A DNA stretch of 18,362 bases from the NCBI GenBank assembly GCA_041158225.1, contig JBEBBU010000143.1, positions 1 to 18,362 of the forward strand, given 5' to 3'. The translations under genes were made by a program, and so were the position numbers. The notes beneath the pieces were generated by a model. That model searched no databases and was not told the origin of the DNA. It saw nothing but the letters and a program-made list of their open reading frames with translations. This stretch comes from JBEBBU01 sp041158225. Lineage in GTDB: Bacteria > Pseudomonadota > Gammaproteobacteria > Methylococcales > Methylococcaceae. Position 1 is the first letter of the stretch, and each line of letters starts with the position of its first letter. Below are positions 1 to 7,506 of the stretch, piece after piece.

Positions 1-3000
1 CGGGTGCCAAACAGCTGGATACCCTCGATTTTGGCTACGTGGGCAGCCCCATCACCATCGATATCGCCCATAGTGCCGCAACAAAAATCAGTGTCAGCTA
101 CGACCTGGCGACCACCGAAGCTGGCAGGCTGAATGCCTTTGAAAGCATTCGTGGTGGCAGCAGCACTGACCGCTTTGTCATGGGTGACGATATCACTTTC
201 TCCGGACAGCTGGCAGGCGGTGGCATACCCGCCTTCGATTTCAAGTTCCTGGATATTCTGGATTACAGCCACTGGACCTCAGCGGTCAGCATTGACTACC
301 GCGCCGTGCGCAGCGCAGCGGATAGCGGCCAGGCGACTGGCACCGTCTCCGTGACCGGGCTGACGCATGTCATCGGTGGCAGCAGAAACGACAGTTTCCA
401 GGGCGGTGATTTCCCGGTATGGTTTGAAGGCGGTGCCGGCCAGGACAGCCTGAGCGGCTCCTCCCAGAACGACCAGCTTGCCGGCGGCGATGGCAATGAT
501 GCCCTCGATGGCCGCAGTGGTGCTGACCGCCTCAGCGGTGGCCGGGGTGATGACCGTTATGTTGTGGATGATGGCGGCGACAGCATCGTCGAGCTGGCAG
601 CATCCGGAACTGACAGCGTCACCAGCAGTGTCAGCCTGACCCTTTGGGATCATGTTGAAAATGCGACGCTGACAGGCAGCGTCCCACTCAGCCTGACCGG
701 CAACAGCCTGGCCAATGTGCTGACTGGCAATGATGGCAGTAACCGGCTGGAAGGCCTCGGTGGCGGCGATCAGCTGTCTGGAGGCCGGGGCAGCGATAGC
801 CTGAGTGCCAGCGGTGATGGTAACCGCCTGACCGGAGGCCTGGATAGCGACCGGTTTATCCTGACAGGGCTGGGTACAGGCCATACCAATACCATCACCG
901 ATCTCAGCGGCGGCGAATCACTGCAGCTCAGCGACCTGAACATGATCGCACCGCTGCATGAGGGCAAAGGCCTGAAACTGATGGCGGGCGAGATCGAATA
1001 CCGGGTCGCCGCAGGCAAGACCTGGCTCACCCTGGGTCTGGATGCCTTGCCAGGTGCTGACAGTGCAGTGGTACTGGAAGGCTTCACCACACCCGAGCGT
1101 CTCATGGTCCATGGCAACCGCCTGAGTGTCAATCAGGCTCCGAGCGGCGGCCTGTCCATCACGGGTTCACCGCTGGTAGGCAATACCCTCCGCGTCAGCC
1201 AGACGCTGGATGATGCCGATGGCATGGGCACCCTGAGCTATCTATGGCGCGCCAATGGCCTGCCCATCAAGGGCGCCACCGGCAAACAGTATGTGGTAAC
1301 GGCCGATGATGCCGGCAAAGCCATCAGCGTCACAGCCAGCTATACCGACGCTGACGGCTTCAGCGAAAGTCGCACCTCGGCGCCTCTCCGCCCCATCGGC
1401 GCCGTACGTAAAATCTTTGCCATCGATGGTTATCTCGCCCACGCCCGGGTATGGCTGGATGCCAACGGCAACCAGCTGCTGGATGCCGGCGAACCCGTGA
1501 CCCTCACCGATGCCAGCGGTGCTTTCGAGGCATTCGACAGCATGGATGGCATCCTCCATGTCGATGCCAACCCTGAAGGTGGCAGCGTGGATCTGTCCAC
1601 TGGCAGCGCCTTCAGCGGTGCTTATACCGCACCTGCCAGCGCCAGTGTCATTACCCCTCTGACCACACTGCTGGTCGCTGCCGGCGAAGCACTGCCGGAT
1701 CTGCCAGCGGAAGCCGTGGAACAGCAGGTCAAGGCGCTGCTTGGCATTGATGCTGATGTTGATCTGACCCACTATGATCCGCTGCTGGCCGCCGCCTCTG
1801 ATAATGAAGGCGCCATCATCCAGGCCATCGAGGTACAGGCAGCGGCCAGTCAGGTAGCCAATCTGCTGGATCTCGCCACGGCACTGACAGCTCCCGAAAA
1901 CATCACCCCTCTGGATATCAGCCAGAATGTCGCCGCCCAGCTGGTCAGGACGGGACTGGCGCAGGGCGGCCTGGCACTGGATGACCCGTCCGTCATCAGC
2001 AGTACCCTGGAAAAAGCAGTCACGACCCTGAGTGCAGACATCCTCGACAGGGTCGCCTCCGCCGCAGCGCTGCTCAACCAGACCATCAGTCAGGTTGCCA
2101 GCGATGCCCAATCGTCTCCCTCTGATGGTGCCAGCAGTCTGGCGCTGATCGTCGCCACCCAGATTGTCACCCGCAATGATCTGGCCAGCCAGGCCCTGCA
2201 GGGCGAAGTGACGCTGGATGAAAACACCGTAGCGGATACGCTGGCCGCAGCCACCAGCGAAGTGTCACAACTCTTCGTTGCAGTTGAAGGCGTCACCATG
2301 ATCAATCATGCCGCCACCGGAGAACTGCTGATTGAAGGCATTGAGGAGGAGGGCCAGACCCTTAGCGTCTCAGCACAGCTCGCTGATGTGGATGGCCTCG
2401 GACCACTGCACTTCCAGTGGCTGCGTGACGGCAGCCCGATCCATGGCGCCAGCGGCCTTGCATACCTGCTGAACCAGGATGATGTCGGTCACCGTATCAG
2501 CGTGGCCACCAGTTATACCGACCGGCTCGGCTATGACAACCTGTTCAGCGGCAGCAGTACAGGCCCGATTGCCAATCTGAACGCACCTGTCAGCGGATCC
2601 GTCAGCATCAGTGGTTTTGCGGGTGTCGGCCAGACACTCAGCATTGCTGCTGCCATGGCAGACGGCGATGGCCTCGGAGCGCTCAGCTGCCAGTGGTATG
2701 CCGATGGAGCAGCCATCAGCAACGCCACAGCCACCAGCTTCGCCGTCACTGCGGCAGAAGCTGGCAAAGTCATCAGCGTCACCGTGAGCTTTACCGATGG
2801 TTACGGTACGGAAGAATCGCTGAGTGCTGAGGCGACCGCTGCCGTGCTGGCGCCACTGGCCGGTGCCAGCGCCAGAACGGACCGTCTGACAGGCACCGAG
2901 GACAGTGACTACCTCACAGGAGATGCCGGCAATGACCAGCTCCAGGGGCTAGCGGGTGCTGACTGTCTGGATGGAGGCACGGGCAGTGACCAGCTGAATG

Positions 3001-4046
3001 GCGGCAGTGGCGATGACATCTATATCGTCGACAACCGCAGCGACCGGGTGATGGAAAACATCCAGGGCAAAAGCCAGCAGGATGCAGGCGGCACCGACAC
3101 CGTCATAAGCAGCGTCAGCTGGACTTTGGGCAGCTTTGTCGAGCATCTGGTGCTCACCGGCAGCAGCCGTCTGGATGGCAGTGGCAATACGCTGGATAAC
3201 CGCATGACCGGCAACAGCGCCCGCAATGTCCTTGATGGCAAGGCTGGACTGGATAGCATGGATGGCATGGAGGGAGGCGATGTCTACCTGATCACCAGTG
3301 CCAGTGATCACACGCAGGCAGAAATCAGCGATAGCGGCAGCGATGGTGTCGATGAACTGCGCTTCGCTGCCACCAAAGCGCAGACACTGAAGCTGTTTGC
3401 AGCCGATACCGGCCTCGAACGCATCATCATCGGCACCGGCAGCAAGGACAGCGCGGTCACCACCGGCACCACAGCCCTGAACATGGATGCCAGCGAAGCC
3501 GGCAATGCCCTGGAACTGACCGGCAATGCCGGCAAAAACCAGCTGACAGGCACTGCCTTCAATGATGTCATCACTGGCGGCAAAGGAGGCGATATCCTGT
3601 CCGGTGGCAAGGGCGCCGACACCTTCAGTTTCCGTAGCGGCGACAGTAGCGGCAGTGGCACAGGCAAAATGGACAGCCTGCTGGATTTCACGCCAGGCGA
3701 GGATATCATCCACTTCAGCTCGGCCCTGAGCGCTGTTTCCAGCAACGATGCTGCCAGCGCCAGAATGGCCGCGCTGGATGGCCTGACCGGCATCGCCAGT
3801 TTTGCCGAGGGTTCAGGGCTTACCCTGAAGGACGCCCTGGCCGATATCGGCAGTGCATTCAAGGCATCGGGTGATAAGGCCGGGCTGTTCAGCCTGTTCC
3901 AGCTCGACCAGCAGGGCGACTTCTATCTGCTGGTCTCTGATGGCAAAAGCGGTATCGGCAGCAACGATACCGTCATCCGGCTGGTGGGCGTGGACAGCCT
4001 GCAGGGCTACCAGCTGCTGAATGGGGATCTGTTACTCACAGGCTAG
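1..4046 (+). CDS. Large RTX-type calcium-binding secreted/surface protein (5'-truncated by window edge)
   Basis: The reading frame is open from base 3, before the first GTG at 39, with coherent residues, so the gene begins upstream and at least 1,347 residues are visible. Glycine/aspartate-rich RTX nonapeptide runs (GGxGxDxLx type) occur at about 429-840, 2877-3270 and 3537-3640. Three Ig-like domains lie at about 1137-1400, 2319-2582 and 2583-2852. A segment with a DANGNQLLDAGEP calcium-loop-like motif (about 1413-1540) is followed by a long alanine-rich, probably helical stretch (about 1600-2290). The C-terminus carries a last RTX block, a DFTPGEDIIHF-type motif and an LLNGDLLLTG end, as expected for an uncleaved type I secretion signal. 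From family knowledge, RTX repeats fold on calcium outside the cell. I infer a secreted adhesin or matrix protein. No enzymatic domain was recognised and no ABC exporter genes are in the window. Only two cysteines are evident, typical of exported RTX proteins. Confidence 0.88.
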   Translation, partial: GAKQLDTLDFGYVGSPITIDIAHSAATKISVSYDLATTEAGRLNAFESIRGGSSTDRFVMGDDITFSGQLAGGGIPAFDFKFLDILDYSHWTSAVSIDYRAVRSAADSGQATGTVSVTGLTHVIGGSRNDSFQGGDFPVWFEGGAGQDSLSGSSQNDQLAGGDGNDALDGRSGADRLSGGRGDDRYVVDDGGDSIVELAASGTDSVTSSVSLTLWDHVENATLTGSVPLSLTGNSLANVLTGNDGSNRLEGLGGGDQLSGGRGSDSLSASGDGNRLTGGLDSDRFILTGLGTGHTNTITDLSGGESLQLSDLNMIAPLHEGKGLKLMAGEIEYRVAAGKTWLTLGLDALPGADSAVVLEGFTTPERLMVHGNRLSVNQAPSGGLSITGSPLVGNTLRVSQTLDDADGMGTLSYLWRANGLPIKGATGKQYVVTADDAGKAISVTASYTDADGFSESRTSAPLRPIGAVRKIFAIDGYLAHARVWLDANGNQLLDAGEPVTLTDASGAFEAFDSMDGILHVDANPEGGSVDLSTGSAFSGAYTAPASASVITPLTTLLVAAGEALPDLPAEAVEQQVKALLGIDADVDLTHYDPLLAAASDNEGAIIQAIEVQAAASQVANLLDLATALTAPENITPLDISQNVAAQLVRTGLAQGGLALDDPSVISSTLEKAVTTLSADILDRVASAAALLNQTISQVASDAQSSPSDGASSLALIVATQIVTRNDLASQALQGEVTLDENTVADTLAAATSEVSQLFVAVEGVTMINHAATGELLIEGIEEEGQTLSVSAQLADVDGLGPLHFQWLRDGSPIHGASGLAYLLNQDDVGHRISVATSYTDRLGYDNLFSGSSTGPIANLNAPVSGSVSISGFAGVGQTLSIAAAMADGDGLGALSCQWYADGAAISNATATSFAVTAAEAGKVISVTVSFTDGYGTEESLSAEATAAVLAPLAGASARTDRLTGTEDSDYLTGDAGNDQLQGLAGADCLDGGTGSDQLNGGSGDDIYIVDNRSDRVMENIQGKSQQDAGGTDTVISSVSWTLGSFVEHLVLTGSSRLDGSGNTLDNRMTGNSARNVLDGKAGLDSMDGMEGGDVYLITSASDHTQAEISDSGSDGVDELRFAATKAQTLKLFAADTGLERIIIGTGSKDSAVTTGTTALNMDASEAGNALELTGNAGKNQLTGTAFNDVITGGKGGDILSGGKGADTFSFRSGDSSGSGTGKMDSLLDFTPGEDIIHFSSALSAVSSNDAASARMAALDGLTGIASFAEGSGLTLKDALADIGSAFKASGDKAGLFSLFQLDQQGDFYLLVSDGKSGIGSNDTVIRLVGVDSLQGYQLLNGDLLLTG
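429..840 (+). repeat. RTX calcium-binding repeat block 1
   Basis: Two runs of glycine/aspartate nonapeptides (for example GGDGNDALDGRSGADRLSGG) are separated by a beta-rich linker reading VTSSVSLTLWDHVENATLTG. This linker type recurs after the second block (VISSVSWTLGSFVEHLVLTG), so the repeat unit is RTX run plus linker, present at least twice. Confidence 0.8.
1137..1400 (+). repeat. Ig-like domain copy 1 of the RTX protein
   Basis: The protein reads GSPLVGNTLRVSQTLDDADG, then LSYLWRANGLPIKGATG and AGKAISVTASYTDADG. The same three landmarks (G..L.V, L.Y.W..G..I.GA, G..ISV..SYTD) recur in the copies at 2319-2582 and 2583-2852. Confidence 0.7.
2319..2852 (+). repeat. Tandem Ig-like domain copies 2 and 3
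   Basis: Copy 2 (2319-2582) contains LHFQWLRDGSPIHGASG and ISVATSYTDRLG. Copy 3 (2583-2852) contains LSCQWYADGAAISNAT and ISVTVSFTDGYG. They follow directly on each other and match copy 1, about 900 bp upstream, from which the alpha-rich segment separates them. Confidence 0.7.
2877..3270 (+). repeat. RTX calcium-binding repeat block 2
   Basis: Nonapeptide run (LTGDAGNDQLQGLAGADCLD, then GGTGSDQLNGGSGDDIYIVD) followed by the beta-linker VISSVSWTLGSFVEHLVLTG and a degenerate run ending GGDVYLI. The order is the same as in block 1. Confidence 0.78.
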
Positions 4047-4106
4047 GGAACATTTCAGGTAGGCCAGAGTCTTAATGACGTAACCGTTTTCTCTTCATAC
4101 TACTTC

Positions 4107-4154
4107 GACCCACCGGCATCTCCTCTCTCAACCTGGCCGGTGGGTCTTTTTTTT
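4107..4154 (+). terminator. Rho-independent terminator of the RTX gene
   Basis: A perfect 11-bp stem (gacccaccggc at 4107-4117 with gccggtgggtc at 4136-4146) and an 18-nt loop are followed by eight T residues at 4147-4154. It lies 60 bp after the stop codon of the RTX gene. Confidence 0.92.
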
Positions 4155-4237
4155 GGGCCTATGCGCCATCCCTGGCATGAATTAGAATGCACGCAGATCC
4201 ATAACTTTTAATATCCTGACGATACGGAGCAGCAGCA

Positions 4238-4465
4238 ATGGCTTTTCTGGCAATACTGGCATTACTCTTCACGGCATCACAGTTTGCCATCGTGATCACC
4301 ATCCTGCTGATGAAAAAACATCAGGCAGGCTGCGGAAAATGCCAGTCCGTGACCGGGCTGGATCAGCAGCCCGCCAATCTGGTGGTCAAGCTGGCACACT
4401 TCTATTCCGATAAGATCCAGGCCTACAAATGCGGGGAATGCGGCTGGAGCGGACTGTTACGCTAG
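4238..4465 (+). CDS. Small membrane-anchored zinc-ribbon protein
   Basis: A 75-residue protein. Residues 2-25 form one hydrophobic segment, followed by KKH, suggesting an N-terminal membrane anchor. The rest carries two CxxC knuckles, Cys32/Cys35 (GCGKC) and Cys65/Cys68 (KCGEC), spaced as a zinc ribbon. A GGAG at 4226-4229, 8 nt upstream, supports the ATG at 4238. The gene stands alone between two strong terminators, so it is probably transcribed by itself; no convincing -35 was found, though TAATAT at 4209-4214 could serve as a -10. The sequence gives no specific function: a redox-sensing, metal-binding or protein-interaction role is possible but not shown. The gene call is fairly sure, the role unknown. 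Confidence 0.75.
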   Translation: MAFLAILALLFTASQFAIVITILLMKKHQAGCGKCQSVTGLDQQPANLVVKLAHFYSDKIQAYKCGECGWSGLLR

Positions 4466-4480
4466 TCTGCCAGCACCACA

Positions 4481-4513
4481 GAAAAGGCCGACAATAATGT
4501 CGGCCTTTTCTTT
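4481..4513. terminator. Bidirectional rho-independent terminator
   Basis: A perfect 12-bp stem (4481-4492 gaaaaggccgac, 4499-4510 gtcggccttttc) with a 6-nt loop. Each strand ends in a T-rich arm, so it can stop the zinc-ribbon gene from the left and the 53-residue membrane-protein gene from the right. Confidence 0.9.
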
Positions 4514-4536
4514 ATGCCTGACATGATTTCAGGCTG

Positions 4537-4698
4537 CTATACCGGATGGTCGTGCAACACGGCCTTGACGGCTGCATGACGCCTGCGGCGCCGGCTGTGG
4601 TACAGCCTGTCCGCCAAAGGATGAAGCACCATAAAAAACAGTCCCAGCAGCAGCATGGCCAGAACCGGATACAACAGTATCGGTATTGCATCAAACAT
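4537..4698 (-). CDS. 53-residue single-span membrane protein (hypothetical)
   Basis: The protein starts MFDAIPILLYPVLAMLLLGL. It has one hydrophobic span at about residues 5-26, then HPLADRLYHS, a run of five arginines (36-40) and a charged tail ending HDHPV, consistent with a positive-inside anchor and a cytoplasmic tail. The start is supported by GAGGTG (plus-strand 4704-4709), 5 nt before the ATG. The gene ends 24 bp before the bidirectional terminator. It follows purA on the same strand after a 216-bp gap containing a weak terminator-like hairpin; a poor -35/-10 pair (TTGCAA, 18 bp, CATACT at 4847-4876) might drive it. I recognise no family. A longer ORF in another frame over the same DNA is less credible. 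Confidence 0.6.
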   Translation of the reverse strand: MFDAIPILLYPVLAMLLLGLFFMVLHPLADRLYHSRRRRRHAAVKAVLHDHPV

Positions 4699-4703
4699 AG
4701 CAT

Positions 4704-4709
4704 CACCTC
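4704..4709 (-). promoter_or_regulatory. Shine-Dalgarno site of the 53-residue ORF
   Basis: GAGGTG on the minus strand, 5 nt before the ATG at 4698. It selects this small reading frame over the longer, cysteine-rich frame on the same strand. Confidence 0.55.
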
Positions 4710-4874
4710 GCCTTTTGCAAGCAAGACGACGGGCATACCTGCGTATACCGCCTTCCCAGACACAATGAGTTACAGATCCTCATTACCCATCACTTGGAGC
4801 GCATCCAGCATCCAGAGTTCAGCTCCGGATTTCACACTTTTGTGACAGTATGATTAAATCACATAAGCTTTTGC

Positions 4875-4910
4875 AAAAAAAGCCAATACCGTCCCAGATC
4901 CCGATATCAG
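4875..4910 (-). terminator. Weak terminator-like hairpin after purA
   Basis: Read on the minus strand, 4903-4910 pairs with 4883-4890 over about 8 bp including G-U pairs, with a 12-nt loop, followed by seven T residues (4875-4881). It sits within 5 bp of the purA stop. The stem is imperfect, so its efficiency is doubtful. Confidence 0.4.
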
Positions 4911-4914
4911 GTGT

Positions 4915-6210
4915 TCATGCCTCGAAAGGATGCCGCAGCACGATGGTATCCAGACGGTCAGGACCGGTAGACAGCACATCCACCCGCACACCACTGACTT
5001 CCTCCAGACGCCGGACATAAGCCCTGGCCGCAGCAGGCAGCTCATCAAAACTGCGAATGCCAGCGGTAGACTGCTGCCAGCCAGGCAGGGTTTCAATGAC
5101 AGGCTCACAGCGTGCATAGTTCTCAGCACCGATAGGCAGGGTATCAATCACCTCCCCCTGGTAACGATAGCCCACACAGACCCCGATCTCAGGCAGCTCA
5201 TCCAGCACATCCAGCTTGGTCAGGCAGATGCCACTCAGGCTGTTCAGCTGGGCAGAACGCCGCATCAGCACCGCATCAAACCAGCCACAGCGACGGCGGC
5301 GACCCGTCGTTGCACCAAACTCGGCACCTTTCTGTGTCAGATGCTCACCCACCTCATTGTCCAGCTCGGTGGGGAATGGCCCATTGCCGACACGGGTAGC
5401 ATAAGCCTTGGTGATACCCAGCACATAATCGAAGGCCAGCGGACCCACCCCGGAACCACAGGCAGCACCGCCTGCCGTAGTATTCGAAGAGGTCACAAAA
5501 GGATAGGTACCGTGATCAATGTCCAGCATCGCACCCTGGGCACCTTCAAACAGCACACGCCTGCCTTCAGCCTGCATGCGATGCAGTTCACCGGCAACAT
5601 CACCCAGCATCGGCTGGATCTGCTCGCCCAGCGCCAGGGTCTGATCCAGCATGGCCTGATAATCCAGCGCTTCAGCCCCCAGAAAACCGGTCAGGACAAA
5701 ATTGTGGTAGTCCAGCAGTTCACGCAGACGTTCAGCCAGCAGCGCCGGCTGTTTCAGATCACCGGCACGCAGACCGCGCCGCGCTACCTTGTCTTCATAG
5801 GCAGGCCCAATGCCACGGCCAGTGGTGCCAATGGCATTACCGCCACGCGCCACTTCACGCGCCCTGTCCAGTGCCACGTGCACCGGCAGGATCAGGGCAC
5901 AGGCCTCACTGATCAGCAGGCGGTCGCGGATACTGACACCAGCCGCTTCCAGCACCTGCATTTCTTCCAGCAGGGCTTCCGGCGACAGCACCACACCATT
6001 ACCGATCATGCAGCGTACGCGACCGTGCAGAATGCCCGAGGGAATCAGATGCAATACGGTCTTCCTGCCCTCAATCACCAGCGTGTGACCGGCGTTATGC
6101 CCACCCTGGAAGCGCACCACAGCATCCGCGCCCTCTGTCAGCAGATCAACCAGCTTGCCTTTACCTTCATCCCCCCACTGGGTTCCGATTACCACGATAT
6201 TCTTCGCCAT
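4915..6210 (-). CDS. purA: Adenylosuccinate synthetase
   Basis: This enzyme joins IMP and aspartate using GTP to make adenylosuccinate, the first committed step to AMP, in the cytoplasm. The protein has 431 residues, close to the usual length of about 430. Visible signatures are the GTP-binding loop GDEGKGK (13-19) with catalytic Asp14, the GGHNAGH motif with catalytic His42, the GTTGRGIGPAYEDK segment, and the C-terminal STGPDRLDTIVL guanine-binding region. The ATG at 6210 fits the family N-terminus (MAKNIVVIGTQWGDEGKGK); only a purine-rich AAGAAAG precedes it as ribosome binding site. It is the last gene of the hfq-to-purA run, 43 bp after hisZ, the position it has in pseudomonads. It complements hpt and mtnP farther along the window. 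Confidence 0.98.
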   Translation of the reverse strand: MAKNIVVIGTQWGDEGKGKLVDLLTEGADAVVRFQGGHNAGHTLVIEGRKTVLHLIPSGILHGRVRCMIGNGVVLSPEALLEEMQVLEAAGVSIRDRLLISEACALILPVHVALDRAREVARGGNAIGTTGRGIGPAYEDKVARRGLRAGDLKQPALLAERLRELLDYHNFVLTGFLGAEALDYQAMLDQTLALGEQIQPMLGDVAGELHRMQAEGRRVLFEGAQGAMLDIDHGTYPFVTSSNTTAGGAACGSGVGPLAFDYVLGITKAYATRVGNGPFPTELDNEVGEHLTQKGAEFGATTGRRRRCGWFDAVLMRRSAQLNSLSGICLTKLDVLDELPEIGVCVGYRYQGEVIDTLPIGAENYARCEPVIETLPGWQQSTAGIRSFDELPAAARAYVRRLEEVSGVRVDVLSTGPDRLDTIVLRHPFEA

Positions 6211-6253
6211 GCGCTTTCTTTCTTGTCCGTTGACTCTGATGGTTGAAAAAGTG

Positions 6254-7495
6254 TCAGACCTGTAGCATATCCCAGCTTTGCTCTCCCCGCCCCGGTATCA
6301 GAAAGTGGGAACAGCCGAGCTTGCGTGCAGTCACGCCATTGAGGGCATCATCCGGTGATGCCGGATCCAGCAGTTCGATCACCGCACGGCCAGTCATGCG
6401 CAGGGTGGTAATGCGTGCGCCCAGCGTCAAGTCATCGGGATACAGGGCCGTCGGTGCCAGAACCGGCCCCTGCCAGTCTTCATCATCACGACGACGCTCA
6501 GGCAGCAGACGCAGCCACTGACGCAGATCAGCACTGAATCCAGTCGCTGGACGCGCCGCCCCGAAACTGCCGCCAACATCATTGTAACGCCCGCCACGGG
6601 CAATCTCTCGCCCCTGCCCCGGCACAAAAGCCGCGAAGACAATACCGGTCTGGTAGCGGTAACCACGCAGTTCGGTCAGATCAAACTGGATGGGCAACGT
6701 GGGCATGAAGTGTTTCAGCTGCCTGCCCAGTCCTTCCAGTTCGTCCAGCGCCGCATAGACCTGGGGGCCAGCATCAGCCAGCACCTCACGCGCCCTGGAC
6801 AGTGCATCCGGCCCGTACAGTTCCGGCAGAACCCGCAGATGGGCAGCAGGCCCGGCTGGCAGGTCAAGCGCCGCCAGATAAACTGCCAGATCGGGTGCCG
6901 CCTTCTGCTGCAGCAGGGAAAAAATGGCAGACTCCTGCGCCTGGCCCAGCCCGGCCTGTCGTGCCAGTTCATGGAATATGCCGACATGCCCGAGATCGAG
7001 ATGCACATTCCCGATGCCACACAGACCCATGACATCCAGCATCAGCCTGATGATTTCAACATCAGCCCCAATACCGGCGTGACCATATATTTCCGCCCCC
7101 ACCTGCATGGGCGTGCGGGTTTTTTCCAGATGATGGGTACGGGCACGCAGTACCGTCCCCAGATAGCAGAAACGCGCCGGCACATCCAGCCTGGAACTCC
7201 TGGCATCAATCCGCGCCACCTGCGGTGTCATGTCGGCACGCAGACCCAGCATACGACCGCTGTCCTGATCCGTCAGCTTGAACGTCTGCAGGTCAAGATC
7301 ATGCCCCGCCCCCGTCAGCAGGGCATCCAGATATTCAATCAGCGGAGTAATCACCTGACGGTAACCCCACAGCTCGAACCGGTCCAGAATCAGCCGCCGC
7401 AGGTTTTCCATACGGGCGGCTTCTTCAGGCAATACCTCCTCAATACCTTCCGGCAGAAGCCAGCGGTCATCTGCCGTACGGGTAGTGAACTGCAT
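6254..7495 (-). CDS. hisZ: ATP phosphoribosyltransferase regulatory subunit
   Basis: A histidyl-tRNA synthetase-like protein that does not charge tRNA. It assembles with the short form of HisG and gives it histidine feedback control at the first step of histidine synthesis. The 413 residues include class II synthetase-like segments LGLRADMTPQVARIDA (83-98), RFCYLGTVLR and GAEIYG, and a C-terminal ATGFSADLRQWL. The length lacks the anticodon-binding domain of true HisRS. I chose the ATG at 7495, not the in-frame GTG at 7510 or ATG at 7507, because GGAGG sits 5 nt before it and the product then begins MQFTTRTADDRWLLPEGIEE, as in the family. It starts 11 bp after hflC. Its presence predicts a short-form hisG elsewhere in the genome. 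Confidence 0.95.
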   Translation of the reverse strand: MQFTTRTADDRWLLPEGIEEVLPEEAARMENLRRLILDRFELWGYRQVITPLIEYLDALLTGAGHDLDLQTFKLTDQDSGRMLGLRADMTPQVARIDARSSRLDVPARFCYLGTVLRARTHHLEKTRTPMQVGAEIYGHAGIGADVEIIRLMLDVMGLCGIGNVHLDLGHVGIFHELARQAGLGQAQESAIFSLLQQKAAPDLAVYLAALDLPAGPAAHLRVLPELYGPDALSRAREVLADAGPQVYAALDELEGLGRQLKHFMPTLPIQFDLTELRGYRYQTGIVFAAFVPGQGREIARGGRYNDVGGSFGAARPATGFSADLRQWLRLLPERRRDDEDWQGPVLAPTALYPDDLTLGARITTLRMTGRAVIELLDPASPDDALNGVTARKLGCSHFLIPGRGEQSWDMLQV

Positions 7496-7500
7496 ACCTG

Positions 7501-7505
7501 CCTCC
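7501..7505 (-). promoter_or_regulatory. Shine-Dalgarno site fixing the hisZ start
   Basis: GGAGG on the minus strand lies 5 nt before the ATG at 7495. The upstream in-frame codons at 7510 and 7507 abut or overlap the hflC stop codon, and the 7507 ATG is immediately followed by this site. Confidence 0.75.
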
Positions 7506-7506
7506 A

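Noticed and set aside
279..3862. Several long minus-strand ORFs opposite the RTX gene
   Set aside because: Repeated GC-biased codons in the RTX gene leave several antisense frames open. The products are low-complexity, with no start signals or domains.
4512..4763. 83-residue minus-strand ORF after purA
   Set aside because: Rich in Cys and Trp with no domain pattern. The 53-residue frame in the same DNA has a better ribosome site and a sensible membrane span.
4832..4845. CRP-like palindrome tcaca-N4-tgtga
   Set aside because: The CRP arms are in the reverse order (the consensus is TGTGA-N6-TCACA) and the spacing is wrong; no promoter of note is adjacent.
4930..6246. 438-residue plus-strand ORF opposite purA
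   Set aside because: It lies wholly antisense to a clear purA with every catalytic motif. Its composition is that of a complementary-strand shadow (many His, Thr, Gln).
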